Origin: an uncultured Alphaproteobacteria bacterium
GTDB lineage: Bacteria > Pseudomonadota > Alphaproteobacteria > Rs-D84
NCBI GenBank assembly: GCA_944393245.1
Contig: CALXZM010000002.1
Coordinates: forward strand, 62,001 to 126,000
Length of the DNA stretch: 64,000 nt
Direction of reading: 5' to 3'
Below are positions 1 to 7,916 of the stretch, piece after piece. Under the pieces are notes generated by a model, which did no database searches, was not told the DNA's origin, and worked only from the letters and a program-made list of their open reading frames with translations. The position numbers and the translations under genes are program-made. The first letter of the stretch is position 1. Each line of letters begins with the position of its first letter.

Positions 1-25
1 TATATAAAAACAAAAGGAAAATAAA

Positions 26-373
26 ATGGGACAATTAATATCTGATGTTACATCTGTGCTAGATTCGCGCGATTCCAAAAAAGAGGCTGAAAACGAACGC
101 CAAAAAATATTGGCCGATATGGCAGCCGATGAACGCGAAAAAACAAATCTGGTAAAAAAAACACTGGCCACACAGCGGGCAAAATACGGTGCATCTGGCG
201 TAAACGGAAACAGTTTAAGCACAGGCGCGGTTTTAAAAAGGCTGAAATCCGAAACGGAACAACCATACAAAGAAAAACGACAGGCCAATGCAGAAAAACT
301 GCGTAAAGTGAAATCGAATAAGCCTAATTTGTTACAATTACTGTTGGATAAATTTGATGATTTGGTCAGTTAG
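26..373 (+). CDS. Small phage virion-like protein
   Basis: A 115-residue, highly charged, mostly helical protein just upstream of the terminase N-terminal gene. The middle reads QRAKYGASGVNGNS, a pattern I associate with the conserved Ala-Ser-Gly segment of T7 gp14-like internal virion proteins; this is family-level resemblance, not proof. An AAGGAAA ribosome-binding site precedes the ATG. The next gene starts 5 bases after the stop, so the two are probably co-transcribed. It could instead be a small terminase or another structural accessory. No membrane segment or signal peptide is visible. The phage context is solid; the exact role is not. Confidence 0.55.
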   Translation: MGQLISDVTSVLDSRDSKKEAENERQKILADMAADEREKTNLVKKTLATQRAKYGASGVNGNSLSTGAVLKRLKSETEQPYKEKRQANAEKLRKVKSNKPNLLQLLLDKFDDLVS

Positions 374-378
374 TTAAA

Positions 379-981
379 ATGCTGGACGATTTTTATAAAT
401 TCTTGGACATGTGGAACAGTGTGTTGGGATTCCACACACCGGCACATCATTATAAAATTATGGAATTTCTGGTTTCTGTGTGGCAAACACATCCAAAACG
501 CGGGTTATTGACGGCATTTCGGCATTCAGGAAAATCAACCGTGGTCGGAATATTCGCCGCATGTGTTTTACATCTGTGTCCGGAAACCAGAATCCTGATT
601 TTGTCCGCGGAAAGCGGCCTGGCGGCGCGAATGGTTTCGCACATTCGACACATATTGGAAAACCACCCAGATTGTATCGATTTGGTGCCTAAAACAAAAA
701 AAGAATGGGCGCACGACAGAATTACTGTCAACCGCCCAATCGGTATACGCGAACCATCCGTAATTTGCCAGGGCATCCATGGAAATATAACTGGATTACG
801 CGCAGATTTAATTATTTGTGATGACATAGAGGTTCCCAATACCAGCAACACCGCACAAAAACGTGAAACGCTGCGTGAACGACTGCGTGAATTGGATTTT
901 ATATTATCGCCTGATGGTGCAATGATTTATATCGGCACACCACACACGATGGATACCATTTACAGAACACATGATGATTAA
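379..981 (+). CDS. Terminase large subunit, ATPase half (split gene)
   Basis: This 200-residue protein is the ATPase domain of a phage DNA-packaging terminase. A Walker A-like loop (RHSGKSTV) lies near residue 50, a Walker B (LIICDDIE) near residue 150, and a coupling-type motif (YIGTPHT) near residue 190. Full-length terminases of this kind run to about 480-580 residues, and here translation stops right after the ATPase domain. The missing nuclease half is the same-strand gene at 4308-5156, 3.3 kb away beyond three opposite-strand genes. The stop overlaps the end of the convergent gene by 2 bases. All ATPase motifs look intact, so it may still work with the other half in trans, or be a recent relic. 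Confidence 0.85.
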   Translation: MLDDFYKFLDMWNSVLGFHTPAHHYKIMEFLVSVWQTHPKRGLLTAFRHSGKSTVVGIFAACVLHLCPETRILILSAESGLAARMVSHIRHILENHPDCIDLVPKTKKEWAHDRITVNRPIGIREPSVICQGIHGNITGLRADLIICDDIEVPNTSNTAQKRETLRERLRELDFILSPDGAMIYIGTPHTMDTIYRTHDD

Positions 982-1652
982 AAATTCAGCCCGTCATTAC
1001 CACTGTCATCCACGGGCTTCATCGTGGATATAAACGACCGCAACTTTTCCAACAGTTCGGTTCCAGCCTGGCCAAACATGGGCAAATATGTTTCATATTC
1101 GGGCATGTCCACCTGTAATTGTGCACGGGCCCGTTCAGACAGTGGCTGATTCAACATATCACTGGCGACTTTCCATAAATAATACGCACGATACGTTGTA
1201 TTCACAACCGCCCATTTTTCCGCCAAATCAGGACGTTCAGACAATGCAGCACGAATTGCAACCAACCATTGGTCACCAAATTTTTTGACAACATTTAATT
1301 CCTGAATACGTTCCAGACCCGCCTGGTCCGGGGTAAAGGCATCTATGCCGGCCTCTAATTCAGCCCATTCGGATGTTGTCAATGGCACTGTTGCAACCGT
1401 TTCCGCCATCAGGCCACCATATGGTAATAATTCGCGGTCAATTGAATTCATCGGTGTTTTGCCACTGCGCAAATTTTCAATATGACGTATCAGATTTTTA
1501 CCAGTGGGCAATTCACGTAATGCACGCAGAACATCATCGTCAGCCTCTGCAATAAAAACACGATTAACCGCGGCCCATCCGCCAAATATAACATGTTCCT
1601 GGCGATACAAGTTTAATAGTTTTTGTGCGACTGTGCTGGCCTTTGCTTTCAT
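978..1652 (-). CDS. Hypothetical protein in terminase-splitting block
   Basis: A 224-residue, mostly helical soluble protein that I do not recognise. It has no signal peptide, membrane segment or obvious catalytic motif. A GGGGGG run sits just upstream of the ATG as ribosome-binding site. It is the last gene of a three-gene leftward block (dnaB, regulator, this gene), and its stop codon marks the edge of the terminase N-terminal half. It may be part of whatever element or rearrangement brought dnaB between the terminase halves. The gap to the regulator upstream is 24 bases, suggesting co-transcription with it. Confidence 0.6.
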   Translation of the reverse strand: MKAKASTVAQKLLNLYRQEHVIFGGWAAVNRVFIAEADDDVLRALRELPTGKNLIRHIENLRSGKTPMNSIDRELLPYGGLMAETVATVPLTTSEWAELEAGIDAFTPDQAGLERIQELNVVKKFGDQWLVAIRAALSERPDLAEKWAVVNTTYRAYYLWKVASDMLNQPLSERARAQLQVDMPEYETYLPMFGQAGTELLEKLRSFISTMKPVDDSGNDGLNF

Positions 1653-1676
1653 TGCCCCCCCCTGATTTGATAATAA

Positions 1677-2681
1677 TTATTCCATAACAATCATCACAAC
1701 CCTGTGCATTGTTTTGGCAAAAATCTTTTCTTCTGGTGATGAAACCTGGCCGTATATTCTGCCCTTGGAATCAGAACGAACAATGGCAATATGCGCCTTG
1801 ACTATTTCACCAGCATCCAAAGAGTTAAAATCAGAATCAATACAAACAGCCAAATCCCCAACGGACGCAGGCATATCGGAATCCGCAAAAACATATGACC
1901 GTTCCGGAATAAAACCACCCAAACGCTTTGAATTCGGACGAATTGCGTAAATGCCCTTGTGCCCTTCTAGGGAAGTGGGGGCAACAATCATGGTTTTATC
2001 AGATTTTTTGAATGCTATTTCCTTGCCAGATGGGCCACCAAAAACCGGCACCAATTTTTTACGTGCACTGTCGTACAATTTGGCCCCGTACAGACTGCTG
2101 TGATCTATGCCAGACATTGGATTGCCAGGAACCAGCACAGATTTAACACGTTCTTTGACCTTGTTTATTTGTTTGGTTAATTCACCGGCCTTGTACAAAT
2201 CGGCGATTTTATCCAACAGGGTTTGGGTAGTATATGAAAAAGATTCCGCCAACGGTTCTATTTCATTTTCATATATTTCACGTTGCCCAACCTCTATCTT
2301 GTGATATACAGATAAACTCATTCCGGCATCGGCGGCCGCCTGGGCAATTGTTTTGCCAGATTGCTGACGAATTTTGCGCAATCCACTGCCAAAAATTTTT
2401 AAACCGTTGTCTTCGTTATCATTCAGACGACGCTTTATTTCATTTTGCCATTGGGCCGCAACTGCATCAGATTCCTTGATAAAAATATCAGACAGTTTAC
2501 ATCCCAATATGTTACAGATGTTTAACAACTGTCTTTGATTCATGCGACGAACGCCCTTTTCTATTTTGGACACCGCCGATAAAGACAGGTTTGCCTGACG
2601 CGCCAATTCAGTCATTTTCATGCCATTGGCCAAACGAATATTTCTGATGTTATTGGGAAAAATTATTTCTTCTTGCGCCAT
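1677..2681 (-). CDS. Dual-HTH repressor-like regulator with S24-like C-terminus
   Basis: A 334-residue DNA-binding protein with two XRE-type helix-turn-helix domains: residues ~10-62 (ELARQANLSLSAVSKIEKG) and ~100-152 (AQAAADAGMSLSVYHKIEVG). The C-terminal ~110 residues resemble the LexA/CI peptidase S24 fold (FADSDMPASVGDLAVCID), but the usual Ser-Met is spaced as Ser-Asp-Met, so self-cleavage is uncertain. Known relatives are phage repressors and stress regulators. A ribosome-binding site (AGAGG) precedes the start. A 24-bp inverted repeat lies 25 bases upstream and may be its own operator. Position inside the split terminase suggests prophage control, but a host role is possible. Confidence 0.7.
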   Translation of the reverse strand: MAQEEIIFPNNIRNIRLANGMKMTELARQANLSLSAVSKIEKGVRRMNQRQLLNICNILGCKLSDIFIKESDAVAAQWQNEIKRRLNDNEDNGLKIFGSGLRKIRQQSGKTIAQAAADAGMSLSVYHKIEVGQREIYENEIEPLAESFSYTTQTLLDKIADLYKAGELTKQINKVKERVKSVLVPGNPMSGIDHSSLYGAKLYDSARKKLVPVFGGPSGKEIAFKKSDKTMIVAPTSLEGHKGIYAIRPNSKRLGGFIPERSYVFADSDMPASVGDLAVCIDSDFNSLDAGEIVKAHIAIVRSDSKGRIYGQVSSPEEKIFAKTMHRVVMIVME

Positions 2682-2705
2682 AGTAAACCTCTTTCAAAAT
2701 TCTTG

Positions 2706-2729
2706 ACAAAAATGGTAGTCAATTTTTGT
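2706..2729. promoter_or_regulatory. Inverted-repeat operator upstream of the regulator
   Basis: Perfect 8-bp arms ACAAAAAT and ATTTTTGT separated by 8 bases, in the 71-bp gap between dnaB's end and the start of the dual-HTH gene. Size and spacing suit a dimeric HTH repressor, so autoregulation is inferred. Confidence 0.4.
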
Positions 2730-2752
2730 GGTTTTGGCAAGCATAAAATAAA

Positions 2753-4309
2753 CTATAACGGCATATCATCCGGTATTGCATCGATGTCAACCGGTGTTGG
2801 TGATGCACCGTCACCATCAGCCCCAGGTACAGATTGTGGCATATCAACAAAATCATTTTCACCACGCGCATCGATTTCGTCCAAATTGTCAAACAGACTG
2901 TAATCGCCGAAAAACGCCATACGCACCGTTTCAGGACGACCATGACGGTTTTTACCGATTATAACATCGGCCTTGCCCCGGGCACGTTCCAAACGACGCT
3001 GGAAACTTTCGATGATTTTTTCATTCGTATTGCCAGAAATACGTTGGGACGGATCACGATTTTCCAAATAATATTCTTCGCGATATGTAAACATGACGAT
3101 GTCGGCGTCCTGTTCAATAGATCCTGATTCACGCAAATCAGCCAACTGGGGACGTTTATCATCACGGTTTTCAACACTGCGCGACAACTGGGACAATGCA
3201 ATGACAGGAACATCCAATTCCTTGGCCAACATTTTTAGACCACGTGTGATTTCAGAAATTTCCTGAACACGATTGTCGTTACGTTTGCCGCCGGGCGACG
3301 TCATCAATTGCAGATAGTCAATTACTATCAATGCGATTCCGCCACATTTACGTGCCAAGCGACGGGCACGTGTACGTATCATTGGCACCGACATACCAGG
3401 CGTATCATCAATAAACAATGGCACTTTGCTTATCGCGTCGGCATATTGTGACATTTTCAAAAAATCTTCGTCTGTCAATGAACCTTCACGCATGGCGGAT
3501 GCAGGTATTTTTGACTGTGACGACAAAACACGGGCCGCCAACTGTGATTTAGACATTTCCAAACTGAAAAACACAACTGCGCCGTGATACCGTTCATTGG
3601 CACGCCCATACTGAATGGCATTTGCCGCATTAAACGCGATATTCATTGCCAATGTTGTTTTCCCCATGGCGGGACGTCCGGCAATAATTATCAAATCAGA
3701 ATGATGCAGACCACTGATGGATTTGTCCAACGCGTTCAATCCAGTTGTTAAACCAGACAACTTGCCATCGGCCTTGTACGCGATTTCAGCCTCTTTCAAT
3801 GCGTCCTGTAAAGCGGTGCCGATTGATGCAACTTCGCGTTCAGACACACCAGCAGATGCCATTTCAAACAATTTTTGTTCGGCGGTTTCAATCTGGGCAG
3901 ATACAGGGTTATCTAAATCCTCTATAAACGCGGCATCAGTTATAGATTGGCCCAAATTTATCAATTCGCGGCGCATTGCGTTTTCATATACAATTCGCCC
4001 ATATTGTTCAACGTTCACAACCGTCGCACCCGCAGACGCCAACTGGGTCAGATATTCCACACCACCCACGGATTCCAATACGCCCTGTTGGTCCAGATAA
4101 TTTTTAGCAGTAATTATATCAAATGGTATTCCGGCCGCAAATTGTCGTTCGGCCAATTTATAAATTTCCTGGTGCGCAGGATGTGAAAAATGTTCAGGAC
4201 GCAAAAATTCAGACACACGTTCCAACGCACGATTGTTCATCAGAACTGCTGCCAAAACGGCCTGTTCTGCTTCTAAATTCGTTGGCAATGTCTTAGGGGT
4301 AAAGTCCAT
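2753..4309 (-). CDS. dnaB: Replicative DNA helicase DnaB
   Basis: A full-length (518 residue) hexameric helicase that unwinds DNA at the replication fork and recruits primase. The N-terminal primase-interacting domain spans about residues 10-110; the RecA-like domain has Walker A GRPAMGKTTLA near residue 210 and Walker B LIVIDYLQL near 325. The YREEYY and IIGKNRHG segments near 415-460 are typical of bacterial chromosomal DnaB. The acidic, proline-containing tail is an extension. Its ATG overlaps that of the terminase C-terminal gene (shared CATG at 4307-4310), so its promoter must lie inside that gene. A TTGAAA/TACCAT pair at 4317-4344 fits a leaderless transcript. It looks like the host helicase rather than a phage one. 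Confidence 0.93.
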   Translation of the reverse strand: MDFTPKTLPTNLEAEQAVLAAVLMNNRALERVSEFLRPEHFSHPAHQEIYKLAERQFAAGIPFDIITAKNYLDQQGVLESVGGVEYLTQLASAGATVVNVEQYGRIVYENAMRRELINLGQSITDAAFIEDLDNPVSAQIETAEQKLFEMASAGVSEREVASIGTALQDALKEAEIAYKADGKLSGLTTGLNALDKSISGLHHSDLIIIAGRPAMGKTTLAMNIAFNAANAIQYGRANERYHGAVVFFSLEMSKSQLAARVLSSQSKIPASAMREGSLTDEDFLKMSQYADAISKVPLFIDDTPGMSVPMIRTRARRLARKCGGIALIVIDYLQLMTSPGGKRNDNRVQEISEITRGLKMLAKELDVPVIALSQLSRSVENRDDKRPQLADLRESGSIEQDADIVMFTYREEYYLENRDPSQRISGNTNEKIIESFQRRLERARGKADVIIGKNRHGRPETVRMAFFGDYSLFDNLDEIDARGENDFVDMPQSVPGADGDGASPTPVDIDAIPDDMPL

Positions 4310-5156
4310 GTCAGATATGGTATATAAAAATTTAAGTTTTTCAACGCCTTTTTTACGCGGGTACCGCGAATTAAAAATTCCGATAATTTCAGCGGATGGT
4401 GTGCCAACATGGCCCGAACTGTTTCCGGTCAGTCGTATTGATGAATTACGACAATCCGTTGGTATGCGATATTTTTCAGCCCAAATGATGTTGGATTTTA
4501 TCGCCCCAGACCGGGCACGACTGGACCCAGATGCACTGCATTTGTATGATGATGATTATAATATACATACCGCCCGCATCGGCGACAGCGTTATCACCGG
4601 TGGCACTGTTTATTGGGATCCGTCCAGTGGACGAAAAAAATCTGATGGCAGTGTTTGTGTTTTGATATATCGTGATGACAAAGCACGTTTAATTTTTATT
4701 CACGATATAATTTATCTGATTGTCGCAGATTCAGAATTACATCCACTGGCACGACAGTGCGAAATGGTTATTGATTTTATGTTACGACATAATATGCGTC
4801 GCATAAACATTGAAACAAACGGTATTGGGAATGCGTTGCCTGAAATTATGCGCGATGTCGCAGGACGGCGTAACATTTCCATAAATATTCAAAAAATTAT
4901 TAACCACACAAACAAAGAAACCAGAATTTTGGATGCGATTGAACCAATTTTATCGTCTGGCCGCATGTACGCGCACAGACGTGTTCAATCAACACCACTG
5001 ATTGCGGAAATGTTGGGTTGGACACCAATCGGCGGCACAATGCACGACGACGGGTTGGACGCTGTTGCGGGCGCAATGTGCGCAGTGCCGATACCAATGC
5101 GACCGTTGGGGGGACATGCACAAACTTTTTCTGCAAATACAGATTTCAAAATATAA
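4308..5156 (+). CDS. Terminase large subunit, nuclease half (split gene)
   Basis: A 282-residue protein matching the C-terminal half of a phage large terminase. It opens with the linker region (WPELFPVSRIDELR) and continues with an RNase H-like nuclease carrying acidic residues in YWDPSSGRKKSD, NIETNGIG and MHDDGLDAVAG, so the metal-binding set appears complete. I chose the ATG at 4308 because AGGGG lies 8 bases upstream; an earlier in-frame ATG at 4233 would be antisense to dnaB codons. The start overlaps dnaB's start head to head. Read with the gene at 379-981 it makes about one full terminase. The portal gene follows 27 bases later. Confidence 0.85.
   Translation: MSDMVYKNLSFSTPFLRGYRELKIPIISADGVPTWPELFPVSRIDELRQSVGMRYFSAQMMLDFIAPDRARLDPDALHLYDDDYNIHTARIGDSVITGGTVYWDPSSGRKKSDGSVCVLIYRDDKARLIFIHDIIYLIVADSELHPLARQCEMVIDFMLRHNMRRINIETNGIGNALPEIMRDVAGRRNISINIQKIINHTNKETRILDAIEPILSSGRMYAHRRVQSTPLIAEMLGWTPIGGTMHDDGLDAVAGAMCAVPIPMRPLGGHAQTFSANTDFKI
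4317..4344 (-). promoter_or_regulatory. Candidate leaderless promoter for dnaB
   Basis: On the minus strand TTGAAA (4339-4344), a 16-base spacer and TACCAT (4317-4322) end 7 bases before the dnaB ATG. No Shine-Dalgarno is visible, so transcription would start at or next to the start codon. The site lies within the terminase C-terminal coding region. Confidence 0.35.
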
Positions 5157-5183
5157 CACACTTAAACCAAGGGAGTTTTCAAC

Positions 5184-6407
5184 ATGATAAAAAATCTGCA
5201 ACAAATGTATCGCCGCGCATTGGATATGCGCACCCCATGGATAAACCGTTGGGACAGTGCCATGCGGTACACCATGCCAACCGCCGACGATGACGCAGCC
5301 ACATTATTTGATGCAACTGCGGCTGATGCAGTGGATAATTTGGCGGCGTCTATTTATTCATTATTAACACCGCCCGAATCATTATGGATATCATTGGTAC
5401 CAGAAAGTGATCAATCACCCGACGCAACCACTGCAACAGCAGCATTACGTGCAAATATTAATGATTCAAATTTTTATACAACAATACACCAATGTTATAT
5501 GGATTTAATCATATTGGGCACGGCATGCCTGTTTATGGCGGAAAATCCAATTGGTGCGGAATCAGCATTTTCATTTACCGCGATACCAATGCGTGACATT
5601 GCGATATTACCAAACGCTGTGTTTCATACCGCAACAATGTCTGCACGTGAAGTCATGGAAAAATATCCATCATGGACACCACCAGCTGATTTACGCGAAA
5701 TAATAAAAACAGACCCTGAAACGCCATTGAAACTGGTTCAATCATTAATCGGCACAGAATTTACCGCATGGTTGGATGTTGGCGGGGACATAGAAAACAA
5801 TATCGTCGCACATGGAACATTTGAAACCAATCCGTATATTATATTCCGTTGGTCTGTGGCCAGTGGCGAAATATACGGTCGTGGGCCGGTGATGCGCGCC
5901 CTGCCCGATATAAAAACCGCGAACAAGGTTGTTGAATTAGTACTTAAAAATGCGACCATTGCCGTTTCTGGAATTTGGCAGGCCGACGATGACGGCGTTA
6001 TTAATTTATCCAACATAAACTTAACACCTGGCGTAATTATTCCAAAAGCAGTCGGTTCATCTGGATTAACACCATTGGCATCAGGTGCAGATTTTGACGT
6101 ATCACAGATAATCTTGAAAGATTTGCGTGAACGAATTCGCCATGCTTTATTGGCCGACAGATTGGGGTTATTAAGTGAAAAAGAAATGACCGCCACTGAA
6201 ATTTTGGCACGAAATGCGGATATGATGCGTATTTTGGGTGCAACATATGGACGATTGTTACACGAATTTATTCGCCCATTGGTTGAACGTGGACTGCAAA
6301 TTTTATCACGCCGCGGTGTCATAGACAAAATATCACTGCACAGCGATGCAGAATTAAAATACATCGCGCCAATTACCAAAATGGCTGTTGCTGAAAACAT
6401 ATTATAA
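5184..6407 (+). CDS. Phage portal / head-tail connector protein
   Basis: A 407-residue protein with the hallmarks of T7 gp8-like head-to-tail connectors, the ring through which DNA enters the capsid. Visible signatures are the N-terminal RTPWINRWD-like segment, GRGPVMRALPDIKTANK near residue 235, and the RLGLLSEKEMTATEI segment near 330 that precedes the C-terminal barrel. It is shorter than T7 gp8 (about 535 residues), mostly missing C-terminal sequence. AAGGGAG precedes the start. It lies immediately after the terminase nuclease half. No capsid, scaffold or tail gene follows within the window, so this is either a remnant or the edge of a cluster that continues before position 1. Confidence 0.82.
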   Translation: MIKNLQQMYRRALDMRTPWINRWDSAMRYTMPTADDDAATLFDATAADAVDNLAASIYSLLTPPESLWISLVPESDQSPDATTATAALRANINDSNFYTTIHQCYMDLIILGTACLFMAENPIGAESAFSFTAIPMRDIAILPNAVFHTATMSAREVMEKYPSWTPPADLREIIKTDPETPLKLVQSLIGTEFTAWLDVGGDIENNIVAHGTFETNPYIIFRWSVASGEIYGRGPVMRALPDIKTANKVVELVLKNATIAVSGIWQADDDGVINLSNINLTPGVIIPKAVGSSGLTPLASGADFDVSQIILKDLRERIRHALLADRLGLLSEKEMTATEILARNADMMRILGATYGRLLHEFIRPLVERGLQILSRRGVIDKISLHSDAELKYIAPITKMAVAENIL

Positions 6408-6421
6408 CAAGGAATGTAACA

Positions 6422-6613
6422 ATGAAAGATTTAGAACAAAACTATACACGAACATTTTCCACCGCATCGGGCGTAATGGTTTTAAAACATTTACGTAAAA
6501 TCACAATTGAACGGGTACTGGGCCCCAATGCCACAGATTCGGAATTGCGGGGTTTAGAGGCACAACGTGCATTAGTTCACCAAATAGAAACATTAATTGA
6601 ACGGGGAAAATGA
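6422..6613 (+). CDS. Small phage-cluster protein
   Basis: A 63-residue charged helical protein, 14 bases after the portal gene and preceded by AAGGAA. Its stop overlaps the start of the following gene (ATGATGA), so the two are translationally coupled. No family recognised. It belongs to the same operon as portal and terminase. Confidence 0.55.
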   Translation: MKDLEQNYTRTFSTASGVMVLKHLRKITIERVLGPNATDSELRGLEAQRALVHQIETLIERGK

Positions 6614-6882
6614 TGACGCGACAACAGTCCCGTGGCGCAATCGGGATAATTGATTTTTTACGTAACAGTTGGTTTTTAATCGCATTTATCGCGGGTGTAA
6701 TATACTGGGCCGCGCGCCAGGATTCATCATTGGCAGATTTGGCGCGTGCAAACACACGTATAACCGCATTGGAAAATCGTACAACAATATTGGAAACCGG
6801 ATTGGGCCAAATACAAATTAAAATAGATACTATACGTGAAGATATTGCATTAATAAAAAGTGCAGTTATAAAAACAAATTAA
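6610..6882 (+). CDS. Membrane-anchored coiled-coil phage protein
   Basis: A 90-residue protein with one hydrophobic segment (residues ~18-36, SWFLIAFIAGVIYWA) followed by a heptad-rich region (ITALENRTTILETGL). This architecture is common for small phage membrane proteins such as spanin or holin accessories, but no specific assignment is possible. Its start overlaps the previous stop by 4 bases. A strong hairpin terminator follows, marking the end of the phage cluster. Confidence 0.5.
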   Translation: MMTRQQSRGAIGIIDFLRNSWFLIAFIAGVIYWAARQDSSLADLARANTRITALENRTTILETGLGQIQIKIDTIREDIALIKSAVIKTN

Positions 6883-6886
6883 AAAA

Positions 6887-6909
6887 ATCCCCCGCATAAC
6901 GCGGGGGAT
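6887..6909. terminator. Bidirectional terminator
   Basis: ATCCCCCGC / GCGGGGGAT stem with a short loop, flanked by A and T runs, between the phage cluster and the convergent FKBP gene. Confidence 0.85.
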
Positions 6910-6915
6910 TAAATT

Positions 6916-7245
6916 TTATTTTTTTACAATTTCATTAACAGTAACGGTGAAAACAACATCCTTGCCCGCCAATTCAGGATAATAATTATCCGGGAATGTT
7001 ATATTAATATCACGGGTTTCGCCCTGTTCCATACCAACCAATTGTTCTTCAAACCCGGGAACAAACTGGCCACTGCCCAATACCAATGGGAAATTTGTCG
7101 CCGTGCCACCGTCAAACGCAACACCATCCAAATACCCGGCAAAATCAATTACAACCGTATCACCATTTTTGGCACCAGCATTACTGTCACATGCGGTTAA
7201 AAATGCCGCACCACAAACCGCAACCACAGATAAAATTTTTTTCAT
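6916..7245 (-). CDS. FKBP-type peptidyl-prolyl isomerase lipoprotein
   Basis: A 109-residue lipoprotein: signal peptide with lipobox LTAC, then a minimal FKBP domain ([39 protein letters not shown]). FKBP domains catalyse cis-trans isomerisation of prolyl bonds and assist folding. The VPGFE and FPDNY motifs also resemble the FKBP domain of trigger factor. The signal places it in the periplasm, anchored to a membrane, where it may act on envelope proteins. It converges on the phage cluster across a shared terminator and lies downstream of another lipoprotein gene. Confidence 0.82.
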   Translation of the reverse strand: MKKILSVVAVCGAAFLTACDSNAGAKNGDTVVIDFAGYLDGVAFDGGTATNFPLVLGSGQFVPGFEEQLVGMEQGETRDINITFPDNYYPELAGKDVVFTVTVNEIVKK

Positions 7246-7274
7246 ATTTCCCCCATTTTTTTGTAATCAGTTGA

Positions 7275-7838
7275 TTAATTGTTATATACGCATCTGAAAC
7301 CGTATTCACGCATGGTTGTGCCTTCGGCCTCTACACGATAATCAAAATATGGCGTCGGGCGCATAACGTCAAATGATGGACGATCGTAAACCATGACAAT
7401 GCTGTCCGCGTTACGCCCACAAACACGTTTCATTTCGTAATCTGCAACCTTGGCCAAAATGGTGCGGGCATCGCCATCAATATCCATTCCGTCCGCATTC
7501 TGGACCAGGCGCAGGCGCATTTCACGCAAATCTGTATTACCCAACAATATTTGAACCCGTACCATTGTGCCACGATATTCCTGCCAACGGGTTTCCATAC
7601 GGGCAGTGTTCCAACGGTTGTTGCTGGCCTCTTTCTCTGCATCCGTTTTGGGTTTATATGAATCAATGTTTGAATACTGATTTTCCGCCTGCATAAATGT
7701 ACTGGTACGTTCGTTATACAACGGCGCATCCGCACCACCGGTGGCAAAATCATCCGCGTTATACGGCGTGTCATTCCCAGTATTGCATGCACCCAATGCC
7801 AACACAGAACATAACATAATCAGTACAGATTTTTTCAT
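7275..7838 (-). CDS. Predicted lipoprotein of unknown function
   Basis: A 187-residue protein with a clear lipoprotein signal (MLCSVLALGAC, cleavage before Cys 18). The mature part is hydrophilic with a Trp-rich middle (NNRWNTARMETRWQEY) and two further cysteines near the C-terminus (RVCGRN, FRCVYN) that could form a periplasmic disulphide. No family recognised. The start has AGAGAGATTAAG upstream as ribosome-binding site. It precedes the FKBP lipoprotein in the same direction with a 29-base gap, so the two may be co-expressed. Confidence 0.7.
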   Translation of the reverse strand: MKKSVLIMLCSVLALGACNTGNDTPYNADDFATGGADAPLYNERTSTFMQAENQYSNIDSYKPKTDAEKEASNNRWNTARMETRWQEYRGTMVRVQILLGNTDLREMRLRLVQNADGMDIDGDARTILAKVADYEMKRVCGRNADSIVMVYDRPSFDVMRPTPYFDYRVEAEGTTMREYGFRCVYNN

Positions 7839-7880
7839 ATCTTAATCTCTCTTTTTCTTAATTTTATCAAATAAAGCATT

Positions 7881-7909
7881 TTGATTCAAGTCACGATTTA
7901 TGATAAAAT
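7881..7909 (+). promoter_or_regulatory. Leaderless promoter for virB11
   Basis: TTGATT, 17-base spacer, TAAAAT ending 7 bases before the ATG at 7917. No ribosome-binding site lies between, so the transcript probably begins at the start codon. Confidence 0.5.
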
Positions 7910-7916
7910 TAATTTG

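Noticed and set aside
2753-4309. dnaB as a phage-encoded helicase
   Set aside because: Length and conserved C-terminal segments fit a chromosomal DnaB. This was not tested against phage homologues, so it remains a preference.
7881-7916. Upstream ATG at 7881 as the virB11 start
   Set aside because: It overlaps the -35 and -10 promoter elements, and the extra residues are not typical of VirB11.
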